A stretch of DNA of 64,000 bases, from positions 96,693 through 160,692 of the forward strand of contig JADLBC010000012.1 in assembly GCA_020847985.1 (NCBI GenBank), in the 5' to 3' direction. The DNA is from Dehalococcoidia bacterium. Its GTDB lineage: Bacteria > Chloroflexota > Dehalococcoidia > Tepidiformales > Tepidiformaceae. Under the pieces are notes generated by a model. That model saw only the letters and a program-made list of their open reading frames with translations. It made no database searches and had not been told where the DNA came from. Positions 33,955-40,597 of this stretch are shown piece by piece (positions within the stretch are counted from its first letter, which is position 1; the number at the start of each line of letters is the position of its first letter). The position numbers were made by a program, and so were the translations under genes.

Positions 33955-34911
33955 ATGGCCGAACTGGGGGCGCGCATCGCGCCAAACTGGACAAGCGCCG
34001 CGGGGGCGCTGGAAGGCGTGCTCAGCCACCTCGGCGAGGGATTGCCGCGGCACGCCATCATGGGGCTCACCGGCCACGCCTGGCACTTCTGCCTGGGCGC
34101 ACGCGATGGCGTCATCGCCCTGCCATCGGGCCCGGCCGACCTCGACCGTGAGGCGATGGCCGCGCGCTACGAACGCACGGGCTGGCGCTTCGAACGGTTC
34201 GCGGCGGATGCAACCGGCACGGACGCGCGCGAACGTGCCGCGGCGTGGGTGGTGGCGCACCTCGAGGCGGACCGTCCGGTCATCGGCTGGGACTTCCACC
34301 TGCACGAGCACGCGGTGGTCTATGGCTACGACGCGGCGCGCGGCGGCTTCCTCGTGGATGACCTGCTCACGGGCGAAGCGGGGCCGTTCGTGGCGCTCGC
34401 GGATTGGCCCTCGACGCTCGGGCGGATCGAACTCCTGGCGCCGGTCGAACCGGTGGAGGTGGACGCGGGCGAGGCGGTGGCGGGCGCGCTGACGACGGCG
34501 CTGGACTGCTTCGCCGGGCTCGATGGCACCGACGACGGCCAGCCGCGCGGGACCGCCGGCATCGAAGCGTGGGCCGAGGCGATGGATGGCGATGGCGAGG
34601 TCGACCGCGCCGGCAACGCCTACCAACTCGCGGTGCTGCAGGCGGCACGCCTCGATGGGGCGGACTTCCTGGCCGACCTCGCGGCCGCGATCCCCGAACT
34701 GGCGGAGCCGCTGACCGAGGCCGAACGCGCCATCCGCGAGGAGACGAAGGCGCTTTCGCCGCTGCTCACGCTCTTCCCATTCCCGACGGGTGGGCACGGC
34801 AACGTGGGCAATGCCGGGCTACGGCGCGGGGCGGCGATGGCGCTGCGGCGGGCGGCCCAGCACGAACGGCGCGCGGCCGAAGCGATCGTGCGGGCGCTCG
34901 CGCTGGAGTAG
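33955..34911 (+). CDS. Hypothetical protein, BtrH/C39-like papain-fold candidate
   Basis: 318 residues. SHLGEGLPRHAIMGLTGHAWHFCLGARDGVI near the start and VIGWDFHLHEHAVVYGYDAARGGFLVDDLLTGEAG near 105-140 have the shape of BtrH_N/C39-like proteins, where a Cys/His pair sits in similar positions, but the match is by eye. The C-terminal half (200-318) is helical. TACACT is 6 nt upstream of the ATG with no ribosome-binding site. No clear function. Confidence 0.65.
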   Translation: MAELGARIAPNWTSAAGALEGVLSHLGEGLPRHAIMGLTGHAWHFCLGARDGVIALPSGPADLDREAMAARYERTGWRFERFAADATGTDARERAAAWVVAHLEADRPVIGWDFHLHEHAVVYGYDAARGGFLVDDLLTGEAGPFVALADWPSTLGRIELLAPVEPVEVDAGEAVAGALTTALDCFAGLDGTDDGQPRGTAGIEAWAEAMDGDGEVDRAGNAYQLAVLQAARLDGADFLADLAAAIPELAEPLTEAERAIREETKALSPLLTLFPFPTGGHGNVGNAGLRRGAAMALRRAAQHERRAAEAIVRALALE

Positions 34912-35133
34912 TCAGCCGCCGGCGGCGCGCCGCGTGCGGCGGCGTTGCGGCGCTGGTTGCGCCGGCGCGGTGCTCTCCGGGAGGGCGCGCGCGGCGTTGC
35001 GGGTGGCTTCATAGTGGGCTTTGACGAGGGGCACGCAATCGGCGCAGAGGGTGTAGGCGACGATGCCGCCGCGCCAGCCCAGTTCGCGGCCGCACCACGC
35101 GCAGAAGAGGTTGGCCTTGTGTTCGCCGCGCAT
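34912..35133 (-). CDS. Small zinc-ribbon protein
   Basis: 73 residues. One CxxC...CxxC pair, FCAWCGRELGWRGGIVAYTLCADC, typical of a rubredoxin-like zinc knuckle. The tail is Ala/Pro/Arg-rich (APAQPAPQRRRTRRAAGG), perhaps binding nucleic acid. GGAGGG lies 5 nt before the ATG. Convergent with the preceding gene by a single base. Confidence 0.72.
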   Translation of the reverse strand: MRGEHKANLFCAWCGRELGWRGGIVAYTLCADCVPLVKAHYEATRNAARALPESTAPAQPAPQRRRTRRAAGG

Positions 35134-35242
35134 GGAACCCTCCGGCGCCCCGGTCCTTCCCCGCTGCGGTTGTACGCCCGCGACGCCGTCCATACGAGTG
35201 CCGGACGGTGAAGATTTCGCGCCTCGCGTTCGGCGGAGGGCG

Positions 35243-35776
35243 TCAGCCTTCGTCGTGGAAGGTGCGTTCGCCGGCGCGAATGTGGACGGCGAGCATGTTC
35301 TCGCGCGGGGGGATGGGGCAGGACCAGGCGTCGTTGTAGGCGCAGTAGGGGTTGTAGGCGTAGTTGAAATCGATGTGGACGCGCCCGTCCTCACCCGGCT
35401 CGACGTCGACGTAGCGGCCGGCGCCGTAGGTTTCGGTGCCGCGGCCGGCGTCCTGGAAGGGGAGGAAGAGCGCATCGCCGCCGGGGGTGGCGAAGAGCGT
35501 GAGGGCGGCGGCGCGGCCATCGACCGTGAAGGTGATGCGGCCCCAGCGGATGTAGGTGGCGGTTTCGCCGTCGCTGGTTTGCATCTCGACCAGGTCCGGC
35601 TCGTCGAAGGGCTCGGGTTCGAGGTCGAAGACGAGGGCAGGATTTTCCGGGTAGTAGCGGAGGCCGATGAAGGCGGGGCGCTGCGCGGGCAGGAGCGGCG
35701 ATTCGGGCGATGATGCGAAGAAGGCGTCCTTGCGGGCGCGGGAAGCGGCGAGTGCGGAGGGCGTGCCGGTGCTCAT
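35243..35776 (-). CDS. DUF1684 family protein
   Basis: 177 residues with DUF1684 hallmark NYAYNPYCAYNDAWSCPIPPRENMLAVHIRAGER near the end and RPAFIGLRYYPENPALVF in the first half. Fold is beta-rich; function unknown, frequently found in aerobic bacteria. TACGCT precedes ATG by 6 nt on this strand. Cys in the AYNDAWSCPIPP loop is conserved. Confidence 0.88.
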   Translation of the reverse strand: MSTGTPSALAASRARKDAFFASSPESPLLPAQRPAFIGLRYYPENPALVFDLEPEPFDEPDLVEMQTSDGETATYIRWGRITFTVDGRAAALTLFATPGGDALFLPFQDAGRGTETYGAGRYVDVEPGEDGRVHIDFNYAYNPYCAYNDAWSCPIPPRENMLAVHIRAGERTFHDEG

Positions 35777-35870
35777 GGCGACAGCGTACGGGATGCGCGA
35801 GGGCCGGGGGGCCTGTTGCCGCTACCCCGGTGTGCCGTAGCATTACGTCAGATACCCGCATTCGTGGCCG

Positions 35871-35973
35871 CGCTTATCGAGACGGGGTGGAGGGACCGGC
35901 CCTTTGAAGCCCCGGCAACCTGCCGCAAGGTAAGGTGCCAATTCCGGCCTCCGTTCGGAGGAAGATGAGAGCG
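35871..35973 (+). ncRNA. SAM-I (S-box) riboswitch
   Basis: All core elements in order: P1 5' strand CGCTTATCGAGA, the kink-turn and pseudoknot segment GGTGGAGGGACCGGCCC, TGAAGCCCCGGCAACC, GGTGCCAATTCC and the closing GAAGATGAGAGCG. The match to the S-box consensus is essentially complete. It senses S-adenosylmethionine and turns expression down when SAM is plentiful. The downstream region has no U-tracted terminator; control may be translational, acting on the leader ORF at 36019 or on the operon start. Confidence 0.97.
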
Positions 35974-36018
35974 ACAGCGCTCGAACTCGGATCGGCCCAC
36001 GCGGAAACAGGAGAACCA

Positions 36019-36057
36019 ATGATGGCTTCCCTCCCGGGCCGCATGGTCATGCTCTAG
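36019..36057 (+). CDS. Met-rich 12-residue leader ORF between riboswitch and thrC-like gene
   Basis: Encodes MMASLPGRMVML, with Met at four of twelve positions, from ATG 36019. CAGGAG (36008-36013) is 5 nt upstream, better than that of the following gene. The stop overlaps the first two bases of the hairpin at 36056. A Met-rich peptide under a SAM riboswitch suggests ribosome stalling on low Met-tRNA could act as a second sensor. Confidence 0.55.
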   Translation: MMASLPGRMVML

Positions 36058-36075
36058 CCCCTCGCTGAAGGGGCT
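36056..36075 (+). promoter_or_regulatory. 7-bp hairpin after the leader ORF
   Basis: AGCCCCT pairs with AGGGGCT around a 6-nt loop (CGCTGA). No U-run follows, so an intrinsic terminator is unlikely; it could be an attenuator structure opened by a ribosome on the leader ORF or a Rho/translation-linked element. Confidence 0.5.
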
Positions 36076-36167
36076 CCCCGCATCCGGAACCGTCCCGCGC
36101 CATCGCACCGTAGCGCCGTGCGAGCGCCGACCGCCCACCGTCCCCGTGGGCCTCGCGGAGTTTGAGC

Positions 36168-37415
36168 ATGTCGTACGCCACTGCCCTTCGTTGTCGCGAA
36201 TGTCATCGCGAATACCCACTCGCCGCGCATCACGTCTGCGAGTTCTGTTTCGGGCCGGTCGAGGTCACCTATGACTACGACCGCCTTCGCCGCAATGTCA
36301 CGCGCGAATCGATCGAGCGCGGCCCGGCGAGCCTCTGGCGGTACCGGGACTTCCTGCCGGTGGATGCCGATGCGGCGATCGATATCGGCGCGGGGTACAC
36401 GCCCCTCATTCGTGCCAAGAACCTCGGCAAGGCGCTGGGGCTGAATAACCTCTACATCAAGAACGACACCGTGAACCCCACCTGGTCGTTCAAGGACCGC
36501 GTGGTGGCCGTGGCGGCGAGCCGGGCGCGGGAGCTGGGCTTCCAGAAGCTGGCATGCGCGAGCACGGGCAACCTCGCCAACAGCGTGAGTGCGCACGCGG
36601 CGGCCGCCGGGATGGAGGCGGTGGTCTTCATCCCGACCAACCTGGAGCTGGGCAAGGTCCTGGGTTCGCTCATCTACGCGCCGACGCTGGTGAAGGTGCG
36701 CGGCAACTACGACGATGTGAACCGCCTCTGCGCCGAGCTCGCGGGGCAGTACGAATGGGCGTTCGTGAACGTGAACGTGCGGCCGTACTACTCGGAGGGT
36801 TCGAAGACGCTGGGCTTCGAAGTGGCCGAACAGCTGGGCTGGCGGGCGCCGGACCACTGCGTCGTGCCGATGGCGAGCGGTTCGCTGTACGTGAAGATTC
36901 GCAAGGGCCTCGAAGAGCTGGCGAAGGCGGGCATCATCGATGAGCCGAAGACGCGCATGAGCGGCGCGCAGGCGACGGGCTGCTCGCCGATCGCGACGGC
37001 GTGGCAGGAGGGGACACTGAACTTCCGCCCGCAGAAGCCGGACACGATCGCGAAGTCGCTGGCCATCGGCAACCCGGCGGACGGGTACTACAGCCTGGTG
37101 CAGCTGCGGGACACGAACGGGGGCTGCGGCAACGTGACGGACGAGGAAATCATCGCGGGGATGAAGCTGCTGGCCGAAACGGAGGGGATTTTCGGCGAAA
37201 CAGCGGGCGGCGTGACGATCGCGAGCCTCAAGCAACTGGCGGAGCGCGGTACTATTCACCCCGACGAACTGACGGTCGCGTTCATCACGGGCGCGGGGTT
37301 CAAGACGGTGGAAGCCGTGGTGGACCATCTGCAGCCGGCGCTGGAGATCGACCCGACGATCGAAAGCTTCGACCGCGCGTACGCGGCGGGCCATCTCACG
37401 GAGGCAATTGCCTGA
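36168..37415 (+). CDS. Threonine-synthase-like PLP enzyme (possible O-phosphohomoserine-dependent sulfhydrylase)
   Basis: 415 residues, fold type II PLP enzyme. N-terminal zinc ribbon C9xxC12..C24xxC27, PLP lysine K109 in NPTWSFKDR, phosphate loop ACASTGNLANSVSAHAA. It is annotated by similarity as threonine synthase (O-phosphohomoserine to threonine). Differences: the usual LTGHGLKDP ending is replaced by ITGAGFKTVEAV, and the PGGxGxG-like loop reads MASGSLY. SAM riboswitch upstream and NIL plus sulfur-carrier genes downstream suggest it may replace the phosphate of O-phosphohomoserine with sulfur to make homocysteine. ATG 36168 has GGAG upstream; TTG 36162 is an alternative. The next gene overlaps by 1 nt. 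Confidence 0.85.
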   Translation: MSYATALRCRECHREYPLAAHHVCEFCFGPVEVTYDYDRLRRNVTRESIERGPASLWRYRDFLPVDADAAIDIGAGYTPLIRAKNLGKALGLNNLYIKNDTVNPTWSFKDRVVAVAASRARELGFQKLACASTGNLANSVSAHAAAAGMEAVVFIPTNLELGKVLGSLIYAPTLVKVRGNYDDVNRLCAELAGQYEWAFVNVNVRPYYSEGSKTLGFEVAEQLGWRAPDHCVVPMASGSLYVKIRKGLEELAKAGIIDEPKTRMSGAQATGCSPIATAWQEGTLNFRPQKPDTIAKSLAIGNPADGYYSLVQLRDTNGGCGNVTDEEIIAGMKLLAETEGIFGETAGGVTIASLKQLAERGTIHPDELTVAFITGAGFKTVEAVVDHLQPALEIDPTIESFDRAYAAGHLTEAIA

Positions 37416-37657
37416 TGTCGGTCAAGCGGGTGCGATTCACCTTCCCGGAAGCCCTGATCCAGGAGCCCGTTATCTACCTGATGGGCCACGAGTTCCGCGT
37501 CATCACGAATGTCCGCATGGCGGATGTGGATGAGAAGACGGGCTGGGTGATCCTCGAACTGGAGGGCGATGCGGACGAAATCGACCGGAGCCTCGCGTGG
37601 GCGCAGGCGAAGGGCGTGCGCATCGACCCCGTGACGGGAGACGTCGTCGAGGGGTAG
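37415..37657 (+). CDS. NIL-domain protein
   Basis: 80 residues, ferredoxin-like fold of the NIL family named after its Asn-Ile-Leu motif; here VRFTFPEALIQEPVIYLMGHEFRVITNVRMADVDEKTGWVILELEGD. NIL domains terminate MetN ABC ATPases and bind methionine; stand-alone copies occur in methionine-synthesis operons. Start ATG overlaps the stop of the upstream gene (TGATG). Likely a methionine-sensing or protein-protein adaptor in this operon. Confidence 0.85.
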   Translation: MSVKRVRFTFPEALIQEPVIYLMGHEFRVITNVRMADVDEKTGWVILELEGDADEIDRSLAWAQAKGVRIDPVTGDVVEG

Positions 37658-37741
37658 CGGCGCGAACGAACCGGACGATATCGCGGGCGGACGCCGCGGC
37701 GCGGCGCCCCTCGCGGCCACCTTTGCCACAGGAGAAGTGAC

Positions 37742-38017
37742 ATGGCCCTCAATGTGCGTGTTCCCCAGCCGCTCCGGAATCTGACGGGCGGCGCATCGAC
37801 GGTGCAGAGCACGGGCGGGACGCTCAGCGATTGCGTGAGCGCGCTCGAAGCGAGCTACCCGGGCATCCGGGACCGGCTGCTGGACGAAGGCGGCGAGATC
37901 CGCCGCTTCGTGAACATCTTCGTCAACGGCGACGACGTGCGCTTCCTTTCGGGGCTGCAGACGGAGTTGAAAGATGGGGACGAGGTCAGCATCGTGCCGG
38001 CGGTGGCGGGAGGGTAG
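37742..38017 (+). CDS. MoaD/ThiS-type sulfur-carrier protein
   Basis: 91 residues, ubiquitin-like. LNVRVPQPLRNLTGGASTVQ, SYPGIRDRLLDEGGEIRRFVNIFVNGDDVRFLSGLQTELKDGDEVSIVPAVAGG; the C-terminus is Gly-Gly with no trailing residues, ready for adenylation and thiocarboxylate formation. MoaD and ThiS feed molybdopterin and thiazole; CysO-type members feed cysteine. No MoaE, MoeB/ThiF E1-like or JAMM partner is adjacent, so the activating enzyme is elsewhere. Position after a SAM-riboswitch-controlled PLP enzyme suggests a donor for homocysteine. Confidence 0.9.
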   Translation: MALNVRVPQPLRNLTGGASTVQSTGGTLSDCVSALEASYPGIRDRLLDEGGEIRRFVNIFVNGDDVRFLSGLQTELKDGDEVSIVPAVAGG

Positions 38018-38020
38018 GTT

Positions 38021-38067
38021 TCCAGTTCCCAGTTCCCGGTTCCCGGTTCCCGGTTCCCAGGGGGTAC
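38021..38067 (-). repeat. Dispersed CCGGGAA repeat, five-heptamer copy in reverse orientation
   Basis: On the plus strand two AGTTCCC followed by three GGTTCCC and CAGGGGGTACC. On the minus strand the order is GGTACCCCCTGGGAA then CCGGGAA units, the same architecture as the copy at 7509-7560. Confidence 0.8.
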
Positions 38068-38075
38068 CACGGGTG

Positions 38076-38114
38076 ACGGGCAGGCTGCCGTGATTGGCGG
38101 GCTGCCCGTTTTTG
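38076..38114 (+). terminator. Intrinsic terminator of the thrC-like/NIL/MoaD operon
   Basis: ACGGGCAG (38076-38083) pairs with CTGCCCGT (38102-38109); additional GC pairs inside. A TTTTT tract ends the stem (38109-38113). Confidence 0.8.
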
Positions 38115-38249
38115 GTGCGTGGCGGAGGCGGGGGCGGCGGGTGAGGAGTAACTGGCGCGGGGTGAATGGCGGTGCTTTCGCTGCCAATTGGGGCATCCAT
38201 GCCGGGCCGGTTGGCCGTAATTCACACAAAAAAGCCAGCCGGAACTAAT

Positions 38250-38267
38250 ATCACATTCCCCTGTGAT
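38250..38267 (+). promoter_or_regulatory. Perfect inverted repeat ATCACA-N6-TGTGAT upstream of nirK
   Basis: Six-bp arms around TTCCCC, 47 nt upstream of the nirK ATG. Arms have the CRP/FNR half-site bases but in the opposite (outward) order, so a regulator other than CRP is likely. A Crp/Fnr-type gene exists at 56883. Confidence 0.5.
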
Positions 38268-38285
38268 GGGAAGCCTGCAAAGTTG

Positions 38286-38313
38286 GATTTACATCGGCAG
38301 GAGGATGTAAATC
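38286..38313 (+). promoter_or_regulatory. 10-bp inverted repeat enclosing the nirK ribosome-binding site
   Basis: GATTTACATC pairs perfectly with GATGTAAATC around GGCAGGAG. AGGAGG (38299-38304) lies in the loop and first base of the 3' arm, and the arm ends directly before the ATG at 38314. As RNA it would occlude initiation; as DNA it is a palindromic operator candidate. Confidence 0.7.
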
Positions 38314-39678
38314 ATGCGACAGCACCAGAACTTCATCGCGGGGACGGTGGCGGCGATCGTCATCGTGCCGCTCGCGGTCCTGTTCAGCGCCGTCATCACC
38401 GCGGGGCGCACCTCCGCGGGCGGTACCGGCGGGACGAACGGCGGGGGCGGGAGCATCTCCATCGAACTCGGCGACCTGTACGTCAAGCCTTCGAAGATCA
38501 GCGTGCCGCAGGGCCAGAAGGTCACGCTCGTGGTCACGAACGCGGGCAGCGTGCAGCACGACCTGAAGGTGAACGGCACCGACGGGACCGAGATGATCGC
38601 GCCGGGGAAGAGCCAGACGATCGAGATCGGGCCGTTCGATGCCCCGGCGCAGGCGTGGTGCACGGTGCCGGGCCATAAGCAGGCGGGCATGCTCCTGAAT
38701 ATCGAAGTCGCGGGAGCGGCGGCGAGCAGCGGCGGCGGCACGCACGCGATGACCGCCAGCCAGAACAGCAACAACGCCACCATCGACGCCAATGCCACGC
38801 CCGCGGCGGGCTGGAAGCCGTTCGACCCGGCCCTGAAGCCGGCGCCGGGCGGCACCGAGCACAAGATCACGCTCACGGCCGAGGAGACGGTGGTCGAGGT
38901 CGCGCCGGGGGTGAAGCAGCAGATGTTCACCTTCAACCAGCAGTACCCGGGGCCGGTGATTCGCGCGAAGGTGGGCGACATCGTGACGGTGACCCTGGAG
39001 AACAAGGGGACGATGGGCCACAGCATCGACTTTCACGCGAGCAAGGTCGCCTGGAACGACGAGATGCGGACGATCAACCCGGGCGAGTCGCTCGTCTACC
39101 AGTTCGAGGCGAAGCACGCGGGCGCGTTCATGTACCACTGCGGGACGGCGCCGGCGCTGCACCACATCGGCAACGGCATGCACGGGGCGATCATCATCGA
39201 CCCGCCGGGGCTGGCGCCGGTGGACCACGAGTACATCTTCATGCAGTCGGAGCTGTACCTCGGGCCGAACGGCGAGGCCGGCGACCTGGACAAGATGATG
39301 GCCGAGCAGTTCGACGCGGTGGTGTTCAACGGCTACTACAACCAGTACAAGTTCGCGCCCATCCGCGTGGAACCGGGGCAGCGCATTCGCGCCTGGGTGG
39401 TCGATGACGGCCCGTCGGAGAACAGCGCGTTCCACATCGTGGGTACGGTCTTCGACACGATGTTCAAGGAAGGGGCGTACACGCTGAAGCCGGACGCGAG
39501 CAAGGGCGGCGCGCAGGCGCTGGACCTGCAGCCTTCGCAGGGCGGGTTCGTGGAGTTCACCTTCGATGAGAAGGGGTTCTACCCCATCGTCACGCACAAG
39601 TTCGCGAACGCGAGCAAGGGTGCGCTGGGGCTCTTCCAGGCGGGCGATGTGACGCTCGCGGCGGGTGCCGGGCACTAG
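38314..39678 (+). CDS. nirK: Copper-containing nitrite reductase with N-terminal cupredoxin domain
   Basis: 454 residues, exported (TM/signal 10-30). An extra cupredoxin at ~47-133 carries its own blue-copper ligands H82, C116, H121, M126. The NirK core has type 1 Cu ligands H236, C276, H284, M289; type 2 ligands H241, H275, H428; and catalytic D239 and H374. All residues needed to reduce nitrite to NO are present. The fused cupredoxin can act as internal electron donor. Preceded by two inverted repeats, monocistronic, followed by a terminator. No nor or nos genes are within the window. Confidence 0.95.
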   Translation: MRQHQNFIAGTVAAIVIVPLAVLFSAVITAGRTSAGGTGGTNGGGGSISIELGDLYVKPSKISVPQGQKVTLVVTNAGSVQHDLKVNGTDGTEMIAPGKSQTIEIGPFDAPAQAWCTVPGHKQAGMLLNIEVAGAAASSGGGTHAMTASQNSNNATIDANATPAAGWKPFDPALKPAPGGTEHKITLTAEETVVEVAPGVKQQMFTFNQQYPGPVIRAKVGDIVTVTLENKGTMGHSIDFHASKVAWNDEMRTINPGESLVYQFEAKHAGAFMYHCGTAPALHHIGNGMHGAIIIDPPGLAPVDHEYIFMQSELYLGPNGEAGDLDKMMAEQFDAVVFNGYYNQYKFAPIRVEPGQRIRAWVVDDGPSENSAFHIVGTVFDTMFKEGAYTLKPDASKGGAQALDLQPSQGGFVEFTFDEKGFYPIVTHKFANASKGALGLFQAGDVTLAAGAGH

Positions 39679-39694
39679 CACCGAAGGACACGGG

Positions 39695-39740
39695 ACGCAG
39701 TGGCGAAGCCGGGCAGCAGTGGCCCGGCTTCGTCGCGTCC
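39695..39740. terminator. Bidirectional hairpin terminator between nirK and dcd
   Basis: CGAAGCCGGG (39704-39713) with CCCGGCTTCG (39723-39732), extended by outer GACGC/GCGTC pairs. Lies between two convergent genes. No strong U-tract. Confidence 0.7.
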
Positions 39741-39746
39741 CGGGGT

Positions 39747-40316
39747 CTATTCGTCCCGGAAGTTGAGGTAGTAGCGGCTGGGGGTGGGGCCTTCCTGGTG
39801 CTGGTACTTGCTGCCCGCGGCGCTCGAACCATAAGGGTGCTCGGCCGGCTCGGTGAGCCGCAGGAACGAAATCTGCGACACCTTCATGCGGTGGTAGAGC
39901 ATGATCGGCAGGTTGGCCACGTTCGAAAGCTCGAGCGTGAGCGCGCCATCCCAGCCCGGGTCCACATAGCCCGCGGTCGAATGGATGAGCAGCCCGAGGC
40001 GCCCGAGCGAGGACTTCCCTTCGAGCCGCCCGACGATGAAATCGGGCAGGCGCACGCGTTCGTACGTGACGGCGAGGGCGAATTCGCCGGGGTGCAGGAC
40101 GAACGGCCGGTCGTCGTCGATGGTCACCAGCTCGGTCAGGTCCGGGTACTCCTTTTTCACGTCGATGAACGGGATCCGGGAGTTGCGGAAGACGCGGAAC
40201 TGGTTGCCGAGGCGGAGGTCGACGGAGGCGGGCTGGATCGCGTTCGGGCCGAGGGGGTCGATAACGATGCTGCCAGCTTCGAGTTCGCGGCGGATGGTGC
40301 GGTCGCTGAGAACCAT
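39747..40316 (-). CDS. dcd: dCTP deaminase (dUMP-forming possible)
   Basis: 189 residues. VLSDRTIRRELEAGSIVIDP, IQPASVDLRLGNQFRVF, LEGKSSLGRLGLLIHSTAGYVDPGWDGALTLELSN and SSAAGSKYQHQEGPTPSRYY are diagnostic of Dcd; catalytic Glu of the TLELSN region and R/S of GKSSLGR are visible. Produces dUTP (or dUMP in the bifunctional type) for thymidylate synthesis. ATG 40316. Confidence 0.93.
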   Translation of the reverse strand: MVLSDRTIRRELEAGSIVIDPLGPNAIQPASVDLRLGNQFRVFRNSRIPFIDVKKEYPDLTELVTIDDDRPFVLHPGEFALAVTYERVRLPDFIVGRLEGKSSLGRLGLLIHSTAGYVDPGWDGALTLELSNVANLPIMLYHRMKVSQISFLRLTEPAEHPYGSSAAGSKYQHQEGPTPSRYYLNFRDE

Positions 40317-40364
40317 GCCGGGAAGGCTAACGGCCGCGCGGCGAAGGGGGCAGTGCGCGAACGT

Positions 40365-40553
40365 TCAGGATGCGCGCCGGGGCTCTTCGAGGAGTGCGAG
40401 GAAGGCGGCCTGGGCGCGGAGCGCGGGCAGGTGGCGCAGCATCCACGGTTCGCCGCGGGTGGCGATGGCCGCGGCGAGGGCGGTATCGCTCGCGCCGGGG
40501 AGGCGTTCGTGCCAGGCCTGGAGTGCCGCCGTGGGGGCCGAATCGCGTGCCAT
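40365..40553 (-). CDS. Small hypothetical protein
   Basis: 62 residues: MARDSAPTAALQAWHERLPG, ASDTALAAAIATRGEPWMLRHLPALRAQAAFLALLEEPRRAS. Helical, soluble, perhaps with a C-terminal oligomerisation helix. Lies just upstream of dcd on the same strand. No family recognised; G-rich ribosome-binding site. Confidence 0.55.
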   Translation of the reverse strand: MARDSAPTAALQAWHERLPGASDTALAAAIATRGEPWMLRHLPALRAQAAFLALLEEPRRAS

Positions 40554-40597
40554 GGGGACAGTCTCGCCCCCGTTCGCGACACGGCATGTCGCGCGTT

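Noticed and set aside
36056..36075. Intrinsic terminator in the SAM-riboswitch leader
   Set aside because: The 7-bp stem is followed by CCCCGC, not by a U-tract.
38250..38267. Canonical CRP site at the nirK promoter
   Set aside because: The half-sites are in reversed order (TCACA first, TGTGA second), not TGTGA-N6-TCACA.
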